Shown: one piece after another, positions 26,766 to 38,100 of the stretch
How positions within the stretch are numbered: the first letter of the stretch is position 1
Layout of the letters: the number at the start of each line of letters is the position of its first letter
Origin: Micromonospora sp. WMMA1363
GTDB lineage: Bacteria > Actinomycetota > Actinomycetes > Mycobacteriales > Micromonosporaceae
Direction of reading: 5' to 3'
DNA: 64,000 nt
Assembly: GCF_030345795.1 (NCBI RefSeq)
Contig: NZ_JAUALB010000001.1
Location: forward strand, 5,696,001-5,760,000
Made by a program: the position numbers and the translations under genes
Notes under the pieces: generated by a model
Databases searched by the model: none
The model's input: only the letters and a program-made list of their open reading frames with translations
What the model was told of the DNA's origin: nothing

Positions 26766-29700
26766 ATGGCTGACGAGGTACAACTCCGCGACTACCTCAA
26801 GAGGGCCATCGGCGACGCCCGCGACGCCCGCAGGCGGCTGCGCGAGGTCGAGGACCAGGCGCGGGAGCCGGTGGCCATCGTCGGGATGGCCTGTCGGTAC
26901 CCGGGCGGCGTGTCCTCGCCGGAGGACCTGTGGCACGTGGTGGCGAACGGGGTCGACGCCGTCGCCGGTTTTCCCACCGACCGCGGCTGGGACCTCGCGG
27001 CCCTGTTCGACCCGGACCCCGACCGCCCGGGCACCTCGTACACGAGCCAGGGCGGCTTCCTCGACGGCGCGGGCCTGTTCGACGCCGGGCTCTTCGGGAT
27101 CTCGCCGCGGGAGGCGCTGGCGATGGACCCGCAGCAGCGGTTGTTGCTGGAGACCTCCTGGGAGGCGGTGGAACGGGCGGGAATCGACCCGTTGTCCTGG
27201 AGGGGTAGCGACATCGGTGTGTTCGCCGGGCTGTCCAGCCAGGGCTACGGGGCCGGCTCCGGCCGCCAGGTCGCACCGGAGTTGGAGGGTTTCGCGGGTA
27301 CGGGTGCCGCTCCGTGCATCGCGACCGGCCGGGTGTCGTACGTGCTCGGTTTCGAGGGACCCGCGGTGACGGTGGACACGGGGTGTTCGTCGTCGTTGGT
27401 GGCGATGCACCTGGCCGTGCAGGCGCTGCGGCAGGGTGAGTGCTCGGCTGCGCTGGCGGGCGGCGTGATGGTGATGGCCCAGCCCGGCTCCTTCCTGTCG
27501 TTCTCCCGGCAGCGGGGGTTGGCCGCCGACGGGCGGTGCAAGGCGTACGCGGACGGCGCGGACGGGATGGGTCTGGCCGAGGGGGTCGGGTTGGTGCTGC
27601 TTGAGCGGCTGTCGGTGGCTCGGGAGCGTGGGCATCGGGTTCTGGCGGTGCTGCGGGGCAGTGCGGTGAACCAGGATGGCGCGTCGAACGGGTTGACGGC
27701 GCCGAATGGGCCGTCCCAGCAGCGGGTGATCCGTGCGGCGTTGCTCAACGCCGGGTTGGCGCCGTCCGAGGTGGATGTGGTCGAGGGGCATGGTACGGGT
27801 ACGTCCCTGGGTGACCCGATCGAGGCGCAGGCGTTGCTGGCGACCTACGGCCAGGGCCGCGATCCCGGGAAACCACTGTGGCTCGGTTCGGTGAAGTCGA
27901 ACATCGGGCACACCCAGGCGGCGGCGGGCGTGGCCGGCGTGATCAAGATGGTGCAGGCGCTGCGACACGGCGTCCTACCGGCGACGCTGCACGTGCAGCG
28001 GCCCACCACGGAGGTCGACTGGTCCACGGGCGAGGTGGAGTTGCTCACCGGGGCGCGCGAGTGGCCAGCGGGTGAGCGCCCGCGCCGGGCGGGGGTGTCG
28101 TCGTTCGGGATCAGTGGGACCAACGCGCACCTGATCCTCGAGGAGGCGCCCGAGGAACCGGAGCCGGCCGCGGGGACGCTTCCCGACGGGGTGCTGCCGC
28201 TGGTCGTGTCGGCGCGCAGCACCGGGGCGTTGACCGGGCAGGCCGACCGGCTCGCGTCGTATCTCGGATCGGGTACCGCGTCGCTGGCGGGCGTGGCCGG
28301 CGCGTTGGTCTCGGGCCGGGCGATGCTGGGCGATCGTGCCGTGGTGGTGGCCGGCTCGGTCGACGACGCGTTGACCGGGCTCGGTGCGCTTGCCCGCGGC
28401 GCGGACGCCGCCGGCGTGGTGACCGGCAGCGCCGGCGCGCCGGGCAAGGTGGTGTGGGTGTTCCCGGGTCAGGGTTCGCAGTGGGTCGGCATGGGTCGGG
28501 AGTTGCTGGGCTCCTCGCCGGTTTTCGCCAAGCGGATGTCGGAGTGTGCCGACGCCCTGGCGCCGTGGATTGACTGGTCGCTGGTGGACGTGCTGCGCGG
28601 CGAGGCCACTCCCGCGGTGCTGGACCGGGTCGACGTGGTGCAGCCGGCGAGCTTCGCGGTGATGGTGGGTCTGGCGGCGGTGTGGGCGTCGGTGGGTGTC
28701 GTTCCCGATGCCGTGTTGGGCCACTCGCAGGGGGAGATCGCGGCGGCCTGTGTGGCGGGGGCATTGTCCCTCGAGGATGCCGCCCGGGTGGTGGCGTTGC
28801 GTAGCCGAGCCATCGCCGTGGCGCTGTCCGGCCGGGGTGGGATGGTCTCGGTCGCGTTGAGCGAGGACGAGGCGGCCGCGCGGTTGCGTCCGTGGGCGGA
28901 TCAGGTCGAGGTGGCGGCGGTGAACAGCCCGTCGTCGGTGGTTGTCGCCGGTGACGCCCGGGCGTTGGACGAGGCGCTGGCGTCGTTGGCGGGCCAGGGC
29001 GTCCGGGTGCGGCGGGTGGCGGTGGACTACGCGTCGCACACCCGGCACGTGGCGGACATCCGCGACGACCTCGCCGAGGCGCTGGCGGGGATCGTGGCGC
29101 AGGCGCCGGTGGTGCCGTTCCGCTCGACGGTGACCGGGGAGTGGATCCGGGAGGCCGGAGTCCTGGACGGCGGGTACTGGTACCGGAACCTGCGCGAGCA
29201 GGTCCGGTTCGCCCCGGCGGTGGCCGACCTGCTCGACCGGCGGTTCGGCACCTTCCTCGAGGTGAGTGCGCACCCGGTGCTGGTCCAGCCGATCAGCGAG
29301 ATCGTCGACGACACCGACGTCGCGGTGACGGGAACGCTGCGTCGGGACGACGGTGGCCCGCGCCGGCTGCTCACCGCCATGGCCGAGCTGTTCGTCCACG
29401 GCGTCTCCGTCGACTGGAACGGCGTTCTTCCGCCGGTCTCGGGCCACGTCGAGCTGCCCACCTACGCCTTCGACCACCAGCACTTCTGGCTCCAGACCGA
29501 GGAGTCGGCGACCGACCCGGCCTCGTTCGGTCTGTCGGCGACGGACCACCCGCTGTTGGCAGCGACGGTCCAACTGCCCCGATCCGACGGCCGGGTGTTC
29601 ACCGCGCGTTTGTCGCCACGGTCGCATCCCTGGCTGGCCGATCACGTCGTCGACGGGGTCGTGCTCCTGCCCGGCAGCGCGCTGGTGGAGTTGGCGGTGC

Positions 29701-32132
29701 GGGCCGGCGACGAGGTGGGGTGTCCGGTACTGGACGAACTCACGACGGAGTCGCCGCTGGTGGTGCCCGAGCACGGCGCGGTCCGCGTGCAGGTGGCGCT
29801 GAGCGGGCCTGGGGAGGGCGGCGCGCGGACGGTGGACGTGTACGCCCAGCGTGAGGGCGCGCACGGGTGGACGCGGCATGCCACCGGTGTCCTCTCCGCC
29901 GGACAGCCGCCGGTCCCCGATGTCGACTTCACGGCGTGGCCGCCACCGGGTGCCCGGCCGGTCGAGGTGGCGGACTTCTACCCCGACCTGATCGAGCGGG
30001 GACACGCCCACGGGCCCGCGTTCCAGGCCCTGCGGGCCCTGTGGCAGCGGGGCGAGGAGGTGTTCGCCGAAGTCGCCCTGCCGGACGACACGGGTACGGC
30101 GGCGGGCAGCTTCGGGGTTCATCCCGCTTTGCTGGACGCGGCCCTGCAGCCGATGCTGCGCGGCGCGGGAGGAGATCAAGACGAGCCGCGGCTGCCGCTC
30201 GACTGGGCGGGGCTGGCGCTGCACGGTGTCGGCGCGTCGGCGCTGCGGGTGCGGCTGGTGCCCGGCGGGGCCGGCACCGTCTCGCTGGGGGCGGCCGACG
30301 GGACCGGTGGCCTGGTGGTCACGGCCGACTCGGTCACCTTCCGACCGGTGTCCGTCGAGAAGCTCGCGGCGACGACGGGTATCCATGACTCGCTGTTCCG
30401 GATGGAGTGGACCCGGCTGACGGCGACGGCGGCGGAGCCGGTCGACGGTCGGCCCGACGTCGAGATCCTGGAGGTGGCCGGCGAGCACGACGTCCTTGCC
30501 GCGGTCTCGCGGGCGTTGGCCGCGCTGCAGGCCTGGCTGGCCAGGCCGGAGGAGTCGCGGTTGGTGGTCGTGACCCGGGGTGCGGTGCCCGTTGGCGACG
30601 GGGTGGTGGCTGACCCGACCGGGGCGGCCGTGTGGGGTCTGACGCGTTCGGCCCAGGCCGAGAACCCGGGCCGGATCACCCTGCTGGATCTCGATCCCGA
30701 CGGTCCCGTCGAACACCTGCTGGGATCGGTGCTGGCGAGCGCGGAACCGCAGGTCGCGGCCCGCGGCGGCGCCCTGTTCGTCCCGCGCCTGGCCCGGACC
30801 GGCGAACAGGTGCGGAAGGCCCAGGCCGGGTTCGGTCCGCACGGGGCGGTGCTGGTCTCCGGCGCGGGCGGGCTCGGCGCCGTGGTGGCCCGGCACCTGG
30901 TGGTCCGGCACGGTGTGCGGCGTCTCGTGCTGGCCAGCAGGCGGGGTCCGGACGCCGACGGCAGCGCTGACCTGGTCGCGGAGTTGACGCGGCTCGGTGC
31001 CGAGGTATCGGTCGTCGCCTGTGACCTGTCCGACCGGGACGAGGTGTCCGCCCTGCTGGCGAGGCACCGCCCGGCGGGTGTCGTGCACACGGCGGGTGTT
31101 CTCGACGACGGTGTGACCGCGGCGTTGACTCCGGAGCGGTTGGCGAGGGTGTTCGCGCCCAAGGTCGACGCCGTGCGGCATCTCGACGAGCTGACCCGCG
31201 AGATGGACCTCGACGCGTTCGTGGTGTTCTCGTCCGGGTCGGGTGTGTTCGGCTCTCCCGGGCAGGGCAACTACGCGGCGGCGAACGCCTTCCTCGACGC
31301 CGCGATGGCGAACCGCCGGGCGGGCGGCCTACCGGGGTTGTCGTTGGCGTGGGGGCTGTGGGAGCGGGCCACGGGCATGACCGCGAACCTCGGTGGCGCG
31401 GACCAGGCACGCATGAGCCGCGGCGGCGTGCGGGCCATGACGGTGGCGGAGGGCATGGACCTGTTCGACGCGGCGCTGACGTCCGAGCAGGCATTGCTGG
31501 TGCCGGTCAAACTCGACCTCCGGGAGGTGCGTGCCGGCGGCACGGTGCCGCATCTGCTGCGCGGTCTGGTGCGGCCAGGCCGGCAGCAGGCGCGGGCTGC
31601 GGCCGACGGGGACGGTGGGCTGGCTCAGCGGCTCGCCGGACTGACTCCGGCGGAGCAGGAGACGCTGCTGCTGGACCTGGTGCGCGGCCAGGTCGCGGTG
31701 GTGCTCGGGTACTCCGGCGCGGCGGCCGTCCGGGCGGACGGGGCGTTCAAGGACGCCGGATTCGATTCGTTGACGTCACTGGAGCTGCGCAACCGGCTGC
31801 GTGCGGCGACCGGCCTGAAGCTGCCGGCCACGATGGCTTTCGACTACCCGACCCCGTACGCCCTGGCACGTCACCTGCGCGACGAGTTCGGGACCGGCGG
31901 TGACGCGCTCACCCGGGTCACCGCCCGGATCGAGGAGCTCGAGTCGCTGATCGGCGGCCTCGCCCTCGACGGGTCCGCGAGATCCGCCCTCACGCTGCGA
32001 CTGCAGGGGCTGGTGGCCAGGTGCAACGGAGTCCGCGAGCAGGCGGACGGGGCCTCGGTGGCGGAACAGCTCGAGTCGGCGTCCGCCGACGACGTCCTCG
32101 ACTTCATCGACGCGGAACTCGGCCTCACCTGA
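26766..32132 (+). CDS. rifD: Rifamycin-type PKS RifD, module 8
   Basis: 1,788 aa, one module KS-AT-DH-KR-ACP. Start is ATG 26766 with GGGAG at 26752-26756. The N-terminal docking helix is followed by the KS with active Cys 207 in TGCSSS, where the usual residue before Cys is Ala. AT Ser 654 in GHSQGE with YASH indicates methylmalonyl-CoA. DH His 960 lies in [10 protein letters not shown], which fits HxxxGxxxxP. KR has Tyr 1503 in QGNYAAAN and an LDD motif (B-type). ACP Ser is 1668. The C-terminal docking region is helical and ends in a [13 protein letters not shown] tail. In rifamycin module 8 sets the C21 alcohol, so the DH is probably silent. The blocks 27500-27881 and 28282-29404 are exact copies of RifC sequence. 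Confidence 0.96.
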   Translation: MADEVQLRDYLKRAIGDARDARRRLREVEDQAREPVAIVGMACRYPGGVSSPEDLWHVVANGVDAVAGFPTDRGWDLAALFDPDPDRPGTSYTSQGGFLDGAGLFDAGLFGISPREALAMDPQQRLLLETSWEAVERAGIDPLSWRGSDIGVFAGLSSQGYGAGSGRQVAPELEGFAGTGAAPCIATGRVSYVLGFEGPAVTVDTGCSSSLVAMHLAVQALRQGECSAALAGGVMVMAQPGSFLSFSRQRGLAADGRCKAYADGADGMGLAEGVGLVLLERLSVARERGHRVLAVLRGSAVNQDGASNGLTAPNGPSQQRVIRAALLNAGLAPSEVDVVEGHGTGTSLGDPIEAQALLATYGQGRDPGKPLWLGSVKSNIGHTQAAAGVAGVIKMVQALRHGVLPATLHVQRPTTEVDWSTGEVELLTGAREWPAGERPRRAGVSSFGISGTNAHLILEEAPEEPEPAAGTLPDGVLPLVVSARSTGALTGQADRLASYLGSGTASLAGVAGALVSGRAMLGDRAVVVAGSVDDALTGLGALARGADAAGVVTGSAGAPGKVVWVFPGQGSQWVGMGRELLGSSPVFAKRMSECADALAPWIDWSLVDVLRGEATPAVLDRVDVVQPASFAVMVGLAAVWASVGVVPDAVLGHSQGEIAAACVAGALSLEDAARVVALRSRAIAVALSGRGGMVSVALSEDEAAARLRPWADQVEVAAVNSPSSVVVAGDARALDEALASLAGQGVRVRRVAVDYASHTRHVADIRDDLAEALAGIVAQAPVVPFRSTVTGEWIREAGVLDGGYWYRNLREQVRFAPAVADLLDRRFGTFLEVSAHPVLVQPISEIVDDTDVAVTGTLRRDDGGPRRLLTAMAELFVHGVSVDWNGVLPPVSGHVELPTYAFDHQHFWLQTEESATDPASFGLSATDHPLLAATVQLPRSDGRVFTARLSPRSHPWLADHVVDGVVLLPGSALVELAVRAGDEVGCPVLDELTTESPLVVPEHGAVRVQVALSGPGEGGARTVDVYAQREGAHGWTRHATGVLSAGQPPVPDVDFTAWPPPGARPVEVADFYPDLIERGHAHGPAFQALRALWQRGEEVFAEVALPDDTGTAAGSFGVHPALLDAALQPMLRGAGGDQDEPRLPLDWAGLALHGVGASALRVRLVPGGAGTVSLGAADGTGGLVVTADSVTFRPVSVEKLAATTGIHDSLFRMEWTRLTATAAEPVDGRPDVEILEVAGEHDVLAAVSRALAALQAWLARPEESRLVVVTRGAVPVGDGVVADPTGAAVWGLTRSAQAENPGRITLLDLDPDGPVEHLLGSVLASAEPQVAARGGALFVPRLARTGEQVRKAQAGFGPHGAVLVSGAGGLGAVVARHLVVRHGVRRLVLASRRGPDADGSADLVAELTRLGAEVSVVACDLSDRDEVSALLARHRPAGVVHTAGVLDDGVTAALTPERLARVFAPKVDAVRHLDELTREMDLDAFVVFSSGSGVFGSPGQGNYAAANAFLDAAMANRRAGGLPGLSLAWGLWERATGMTANLGGADQARMSRGGVRAMTVAEGMDLFDAALTSEQALLVPVKLDLREVRAGGTVPHLLRGLVRPGRQQARAAADGDGGLAQRLAGLTPAEQETLLLDLVRGQVAVVLGYSGAAAVRADGAFKDAGFDSLTSLELRNRLRAATGLKLPATMAFDYPTPYALARHLRDEFGTGGDALTRVTARIEELESLIGGLALDGSARSALTLRLQGLVARCNGVREQADGASVAEQLESASADDVLDFIDAELGLT
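27500..27881 (+). repeat. KS8 copy of the 382-bp block shared with KS7
   Basis: Identical to 22022-22403; see that entry. The KS segment just upstream differs strongly, including TGCSSS here against TACSSS in KS7, so only part of the domain was homogenised. Confidence 0.9.
28282..29404 (+). repeat. AT8 copy of the 1,123-bp block shared with AT7
   Basis: Identical to 22798-23920; see that entry. The copy ends a few codons before the conserved post-AT linker, within the sequence encoding the segment ELFVHGV. Confidence 0.9.
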
Positions 32133-32184
32133 CCCGCCGGTCGACGATCCCACCCCATCGACACCTTCGTGAGGACAGACGAGA

Positions 32185-35100
32185 ATGGCCACGGACGAAA
32201 GACTCCTCCAGTACCTCAAGCGCGTCACCGCCGAACTGCACACCCTGCGGCAGCAGGGCTCGCGGCACGCCGACGAGCCGTTGGCCGTCGTGGGCATGGC
32301 GTGCCGGTTCCCGGGTGGCGTGTCCTCGCCGGAGGACCTGTGGCGGTTGGTGGCCGACGGGGTGGACGCCCTCTCCGACTTCCCGGAGGACCGAGGCTGG
32401 CACCTGGACGGCCTGTTCGACCCGGACCCCGACCGCCCCGGCACCTCGTACACCAGCCAGGGTGGGTTCCTGCGGGGGGCGGGGCAGTTCGACGCAGGTT
32501 TCTTCGGAATCTCACCACGCGAGGCGTTGGTGATGGACCCGCAGCACCGGCTGCTGCTGGAGACCTCGTGGGAGGCGTTGGAGGACGCCGGCGTCGACCC
32601 GACGTCGGTGCACGGCACCGACGTCGGGGTGTTCTCCGGGGTGTTCACCCAGGGCTATGGTGCCGGCTCGATCACGCCGGAGCTCGAGGGCTTCGCCGGC
32701 ACCGGTTCGGCGTCGAGCGTGGCGTCCGGCCGGGTGTCGTACACCTTCGGGTTCGAGGGGCCGGCGGTCACCATCGACACGGCCTGTTCGTCGTCGCTGG
32801 TGGCGATCCACCTGGCTGCGCAGGCGCTGCGGCTGGGGGAGTGCTCGATGGCGCTGGCCGGGGGCGCGACCGTGATGCCGACACCCGGCACCTTCGTGGC
32901 GTTCTCCCGGCAGCGGGTGCTGGCCACGGACGGGCGGAGCAAGGCGTTCGCCGCGGCCGCGGACGGCACCGGCTGGTCGGAGGGCGTCGGCGTCGTGGTG
33001 CTGGAACGCCTGTCGGTGGCACGTGAGCGCGGGCACCGGATTCTGGCCGTGCTGCGGGGCAGTGCGGTGAACCAGGACGGGGCGTCGAACGGTCTGACGG
33101 CGCCGAACGGACCGTCGCAGCAGCGGGTGATCCGCAAGGCGCTGTCCGGCGCCGGGCTGACGCCGTCGGACGTGGACGCCGTGGAGGCCCACGGGACGGG
33201 GACCGCCCTGGGTGACCCGATCGAGGCGCAGGCGCTGATCGCGACCTACGGTCAGGGCCGCGAGCCGGACCGGCCGCTGTGGCTCGGCTCGATCAAGTCC
33301 AACCTCGGTCACACCCAGGCGGCCGCGGGCGTGGCCGGTGTGATCAAGATGGTGCAGGCGCTGCGGCACGAGGTGCTGCCGCCCACACTGCACGTGGACG
33401 CGCCCACGCCGCAGGTGGACTGGTCCGCCGGCGCGGTCGAGTTGCTGACCGAGGCCCGCCAGTGGCCCCGCACCGGCCGACCACGCCGAGCGGGCGTGTC
33501 CGCGTTCGGAATCAGCGGGACCAACGCGCACGTGATCCTCGAAGAACCGCCCGCCGCCGAGGAGCCGGAGGAATCGACAGCGTCGACGGACGGGTCGACC
33601 GGGTTGGTGCCGCTGGTGGTGTCGGCGGGCAGCACGGCCTCCCTGTCGGCGCAGGCCGGCCGGCTGGCCTCGTTCCTCGACCGCACCGAGGTTTCGCTGG
33701 CGCGGACGGCCGGGGCGCTGCTGTCCGGTCGGGCGCTGCTGGACGAGCGCGCCGTGCTGGTCGCGGGCTCGACCGAAGCGGCGCTGGCCGGGCTCGGTGC
33801 GCTGGCCAGCGGTGAGAGCGCCCCCGACCTGGTGACCGGTACGGCCGGGCAGGGCCGGGCCGTCCTGGTGTTTCCGGGACAGGGCTCGCAGCGGGTCGGT
33901 ATGGGCAGCGAACTGTACGACCGGTATCCGGTGTTCGCGCGGGCGTTCGACGAGGCCTGCGAGCAGCTGGACTCGTGCCTGACCGGGTGGACCGATCACG
34001 CGGTGCGGGACGTGGTGCTGAACAGGCTGCCGCGCAGCGGTGACCTGTTGAACCAGACGGTGTTCACACAGGCCGGCCTGTTCGCGGTGGAGAGCGCGCT
34101 GTATCGGCTCGTCGAGTCGTGGGGCGTCCGGCCCGCCGCGGTGATCGGACATTCGATCGGCGAGCTCACCGCGGCGTACTCGGCAGGGGTGCTGTCGCTG
34201 GCCGACGCGGCGCGGGTCGTCGCGGCCCGGGGCCGGCTCATGCAGGCGCTGCCGCCGGACGGGGTGATGGTCGCGGTGGCCGCGAGCGAGGCGGAGGTCA
34301 GCGGTCTCCTGGGTGAGGGCGTGGCGCTCGCGGCGGTCAACGGCCCGTCCTCCGTCGTGCTCTCCGGTGATCACGACGCGGTCCTCGCCGCGGCGGACCG
34401 GCTGCGGGAACGCGGGCACAAGACGAAACAACTGGTCGTCTCGCACGCTTTCCACTCGCACCGGATGGAGCCGATGCTGGCCGAGTTCGCCGCCGAGCTG
34501 GCCGGGGTGGACTGGCAGCCGCCGGCGATCCCGGTGGTGTCGAACGTGACCGGCCGGCTGGCGGAGCCCGGTGAGCTCGCGGACCCACGCTACTGGGCTG
34601 AGCACGTACGCCGGCCGGTGCGGTTCGCCGACGGGATCGCGGCCGCCGTGGAGCAGGGCGCCACGCTGTTCGTGGAACTCGGACCGGGCGCGGCGCTGAC
34701 CGCGATGGCAGCGGAGACCGCCATCGCGGCGGGCGCCGAGGTCACCTGTGTCCCGGCCCTGCGCGACGGCCGCCCGGAGGAACAGACCCTGCTGAGTTCG
34801 GTGGCCGAGTTGTTCGTCCGCGGTGTCCCCGTCGACTGGGCCACCGTGCTGCCGCCGGTGACCGGGCATGTCGACCTGCCGACGTACGCCTTCGACCGGC
34901 AGAACTACTGGCTTCCGCCCGGCGGGCCTGCGGCGGACGCCGCGTCGTTGGGGCAGTCCCCGGTCGACCACCCGCTGCTGGGCGCGGCGGTGCGGTTGCC
35001 GCAGTCGGACGGGCTGGTGTTCACGTCGTTGCTGTCACTGCGGTCGCATCCGTGGCTGGCGGATCACGCGATCGGTGGCGTGGTGCTCGTCGCGGGCACC

Positions 35101-38100
35101 GGGTTGGTCGAGCTGGCGGTCCGCGCGGGCGACGAGGTCGGCTGCACGGTGCTCGAGGAACTCGTGATCGAGGCACCGCTGACCGTCCCGGAACGCGGTG
35201 GTGTGCGGGTGCTGGTGGCCGTCGGCGCCCCGGAAGAGAACGGGACGCGTCCGGTGGACGTGTACTCGCTGCCCGGCGACGGCACGGACGCGTGGACCCG
35301 CCACGCCACCGGCTTCCTGTCGGACGGGCCGACCGTGCGGGGCTCCGGGTTCGACTTCGCCGCCTGGCCGCCGCCGGGCGCGCGGGAGGTCGATTCGGCG
35401 GCCTTCTACACCGACCTGGCCGAGCGCGGCTACGCGTACGGCCCGTCGTTCCAGGGTTTGCGGACGGTGTGGCGGCGGGGCGAGGAGGTGTTCGCCGAGG
35501 TCGCCCTGCCGGCGGAGTGCCGTGGCCAGGCGGGGGAGTTCGGCATCCATCCCGGGTTGCTGGACGCCGCGCTGCACGCGGGCATGCTGGGCACCGCGGC
35601 GGCGGAGCCCGGGCCGCCGGTGCTGCCGTTCGCCTGGAACGGCATGGTGCTGCGGGCCGCCGGCGCGTCGGCGCTACGCGTGCGGATCGGGTCCGCCGGA
35701 CCCGGCGCCATCTCGATGGAGGCGGCGGACGAGACCGGTGCTCCCGTGGTGTCGGTGGAGTCGCTGGTGTCCCGGCCGGTGGAGGGGTTGGGTGCGGCGG
35801 CGGATCCCCGCGACTCGCTGTTCCGTGTCGACTGGACCGCGTTGCCCGCGGGTTCCGCGGCATCGGCGCCTTCGTGGGCGTCGGTGGACACGGTCGACGA
35901 CGTGGTGGCCCTGGCCGACGACGCGCCCACGGTGGCGGTGCTCGAAGTGGTCGGCGGGGATGACCCGGCAGCCGTGACGTCACGGGCCCTGGGCGTCGTC
36001 CAGGAGTGGCTGGGCGGTGGGCCGGAGGAGTCGCGGCTGGCGGTGGTGACCCGGGGCGCGGTGCCGGCCGGTGCCGGCGTGATCGTTGACCCCGCTGCGG
36101 CGGCGGTGTGGGGTCTGGTGCGTTCCGCGCAGGCCGAGAATCCGGACCGGATTGTGCTGCTGGACCTTGATACCGACGGCGATGTCGAGCAGGTGCTCGG
36201 GTCGGTTCTTGCTTCGGGGGAGCCGCAGGTGGCCGTCCGGGGCGCCGTGCTCGTGGTTCCCCGGCTCGCCCGCGTCACCGCTCGGGCCGGCGATGCTCCC
36301 GGCGTCTTCGGTGAGGCGGGGCGGGTCCTGGTGACCGGCGGCACCGGGTCGCTGGGTGCGCTGGTCGCGCGGCATCTCGTGTCCCGGCACCGGGTGCGGC
36401 GGCTGGTCCTGGTCAGCAGGCGCGGCCCGGACGCGGACGGTGCGGCTGAGCTGGTCACCGAGCTGGCCGGGCAGGGCGCGGAGGTCTCGGTCGTGGCGTG
36501 CGACGTGTCGGACCGGGACCAGGTGGCGGCCGTGCTGGTCGAGCATCGTCCGACGGCCGTGGTGCACACGGCGGGCGTGCTGGACGACGGCGTGATCGGG
36601 GCGTTGACGCCCGACCGGCTGGCCACCGTGTTCGCGCCGAAGGTGGACGCGGTGCGACACCTGGACGAACTCACCCAGGGCCTGGGCCTGGATCTCGACG
36701 CGTTCGTGGTGTTCTCGTCCGCGTCGGGTGTGTTCGGATCCGCCGGTCAGGGCAACTATGCGGCGGCGAACGCCTTTCTGGACGCGGCGGTCGCCCGACG
36801 TCGAGCCGCCGGCCTGCCGGCCGTGTCGCTGGCCTGGGGTCTGTGGGCGCAGACCGACGGCATGACCGCGCACCTGGGCAGCGCAGACCAGGCACGGGCG
36901 AGCCGCGGCGGTGTCCTGGCGATGACGCCCGCCGAGGGCATGGACCTGTTCGACGCCGCCGTGGGATCCGGCCAGGCGCTGCTGGTTCCGGTCAAGCTGG
37001 ATCTCCGGTCGATCCGCTCGAACGTGCCGCACCTGCTGCGGGGTCTGATTCGTCCGGCCCGGCAGCAGGCGCGCGCCGTGGCCGCGAAGGATCACGGGCT
37101 GGCCCGGCGACTGGCCGGTCTCGAGCCGGCCGAGCAGGACGCGCTGCTGCTGGACCTGGTGCGCGGCCAGGTAGCGCTTGTGCTCGGGCACACCAGTCCG
37201 GACGCCGTGCGCCCGGACACGGCGTTCACGGACGCCGGATTCGACTCGTTGACGTCGGTCGAGCTGCGCAACCGGCTGCGCGAGGCGACCGGGTTGAAGA
37301 TGCCCGCGACCCTGGTCTTCGACTACCCGAATCCGGTCGCTCTCGCCCGCCACCTGCGTGACGACCTGGGCGACCGGGTGGCTGGCACGCCGACGACGGC
37401 CGCCGTGGTGGCCGAGCCGGACGAGCCCGTCGCGATCGTGGGGATGGCGTGCCGGTTGCCGGGCGGCGTGGCGAGCCCGGACGACCTGTGGCGGTTGGTG
37501 TTCGAGGGCCGCGAGGGTGTGTCGCCCTTCCCCACCGACCGCGGCTGGGATCTGGCGGACCTCTTCGACCCGGACCCCGAAAACAGGGGCACGTCCACCA
37601 CCGACCAGGGCGGCTTCCTGAGCGACGCCGGGCAGTTCGACGCCAGGTTCTTCGGGATCTCACCGCGTGAGGCGTTGGCCATGGACCCGCAGCAGCGACT
37701 GCTGCTGGAGGTGTCGTGGGAGGCCCTGGAGGGCGTCGGCATCGACCCGACCTCGCTGAAGGGAAGCGACGTCGGCGTCTTCACCGGGGTGTCCGCGCAG
37801 GGCTACGGGATCGGTGCGGCCGTGCCGGAGCTGGAGGGCTTCGCGAGTACGGCCGGTGCGTCGAGCGTGGCGTCCGGCCGGGTGTCCTACGTGTTCGGGT
37901 TCGAGGGGCCGGCGATCACTGTCGACACGGCGTGTTCGTCCTCACTGGTGGCGATGCACCTTGCCGCGCAGGCCCTGCGGCAGGGCGAGTGCTCGATGGC
38001 GCTGGCCGGCGGTGCGACGGTGATGGCGACGCCCGGCACCTTCGTGGCGTTCTCCCGGCAGCGCGGCCTGGCCGGGGACGGGCGGTGCAAGTCGTATGCG

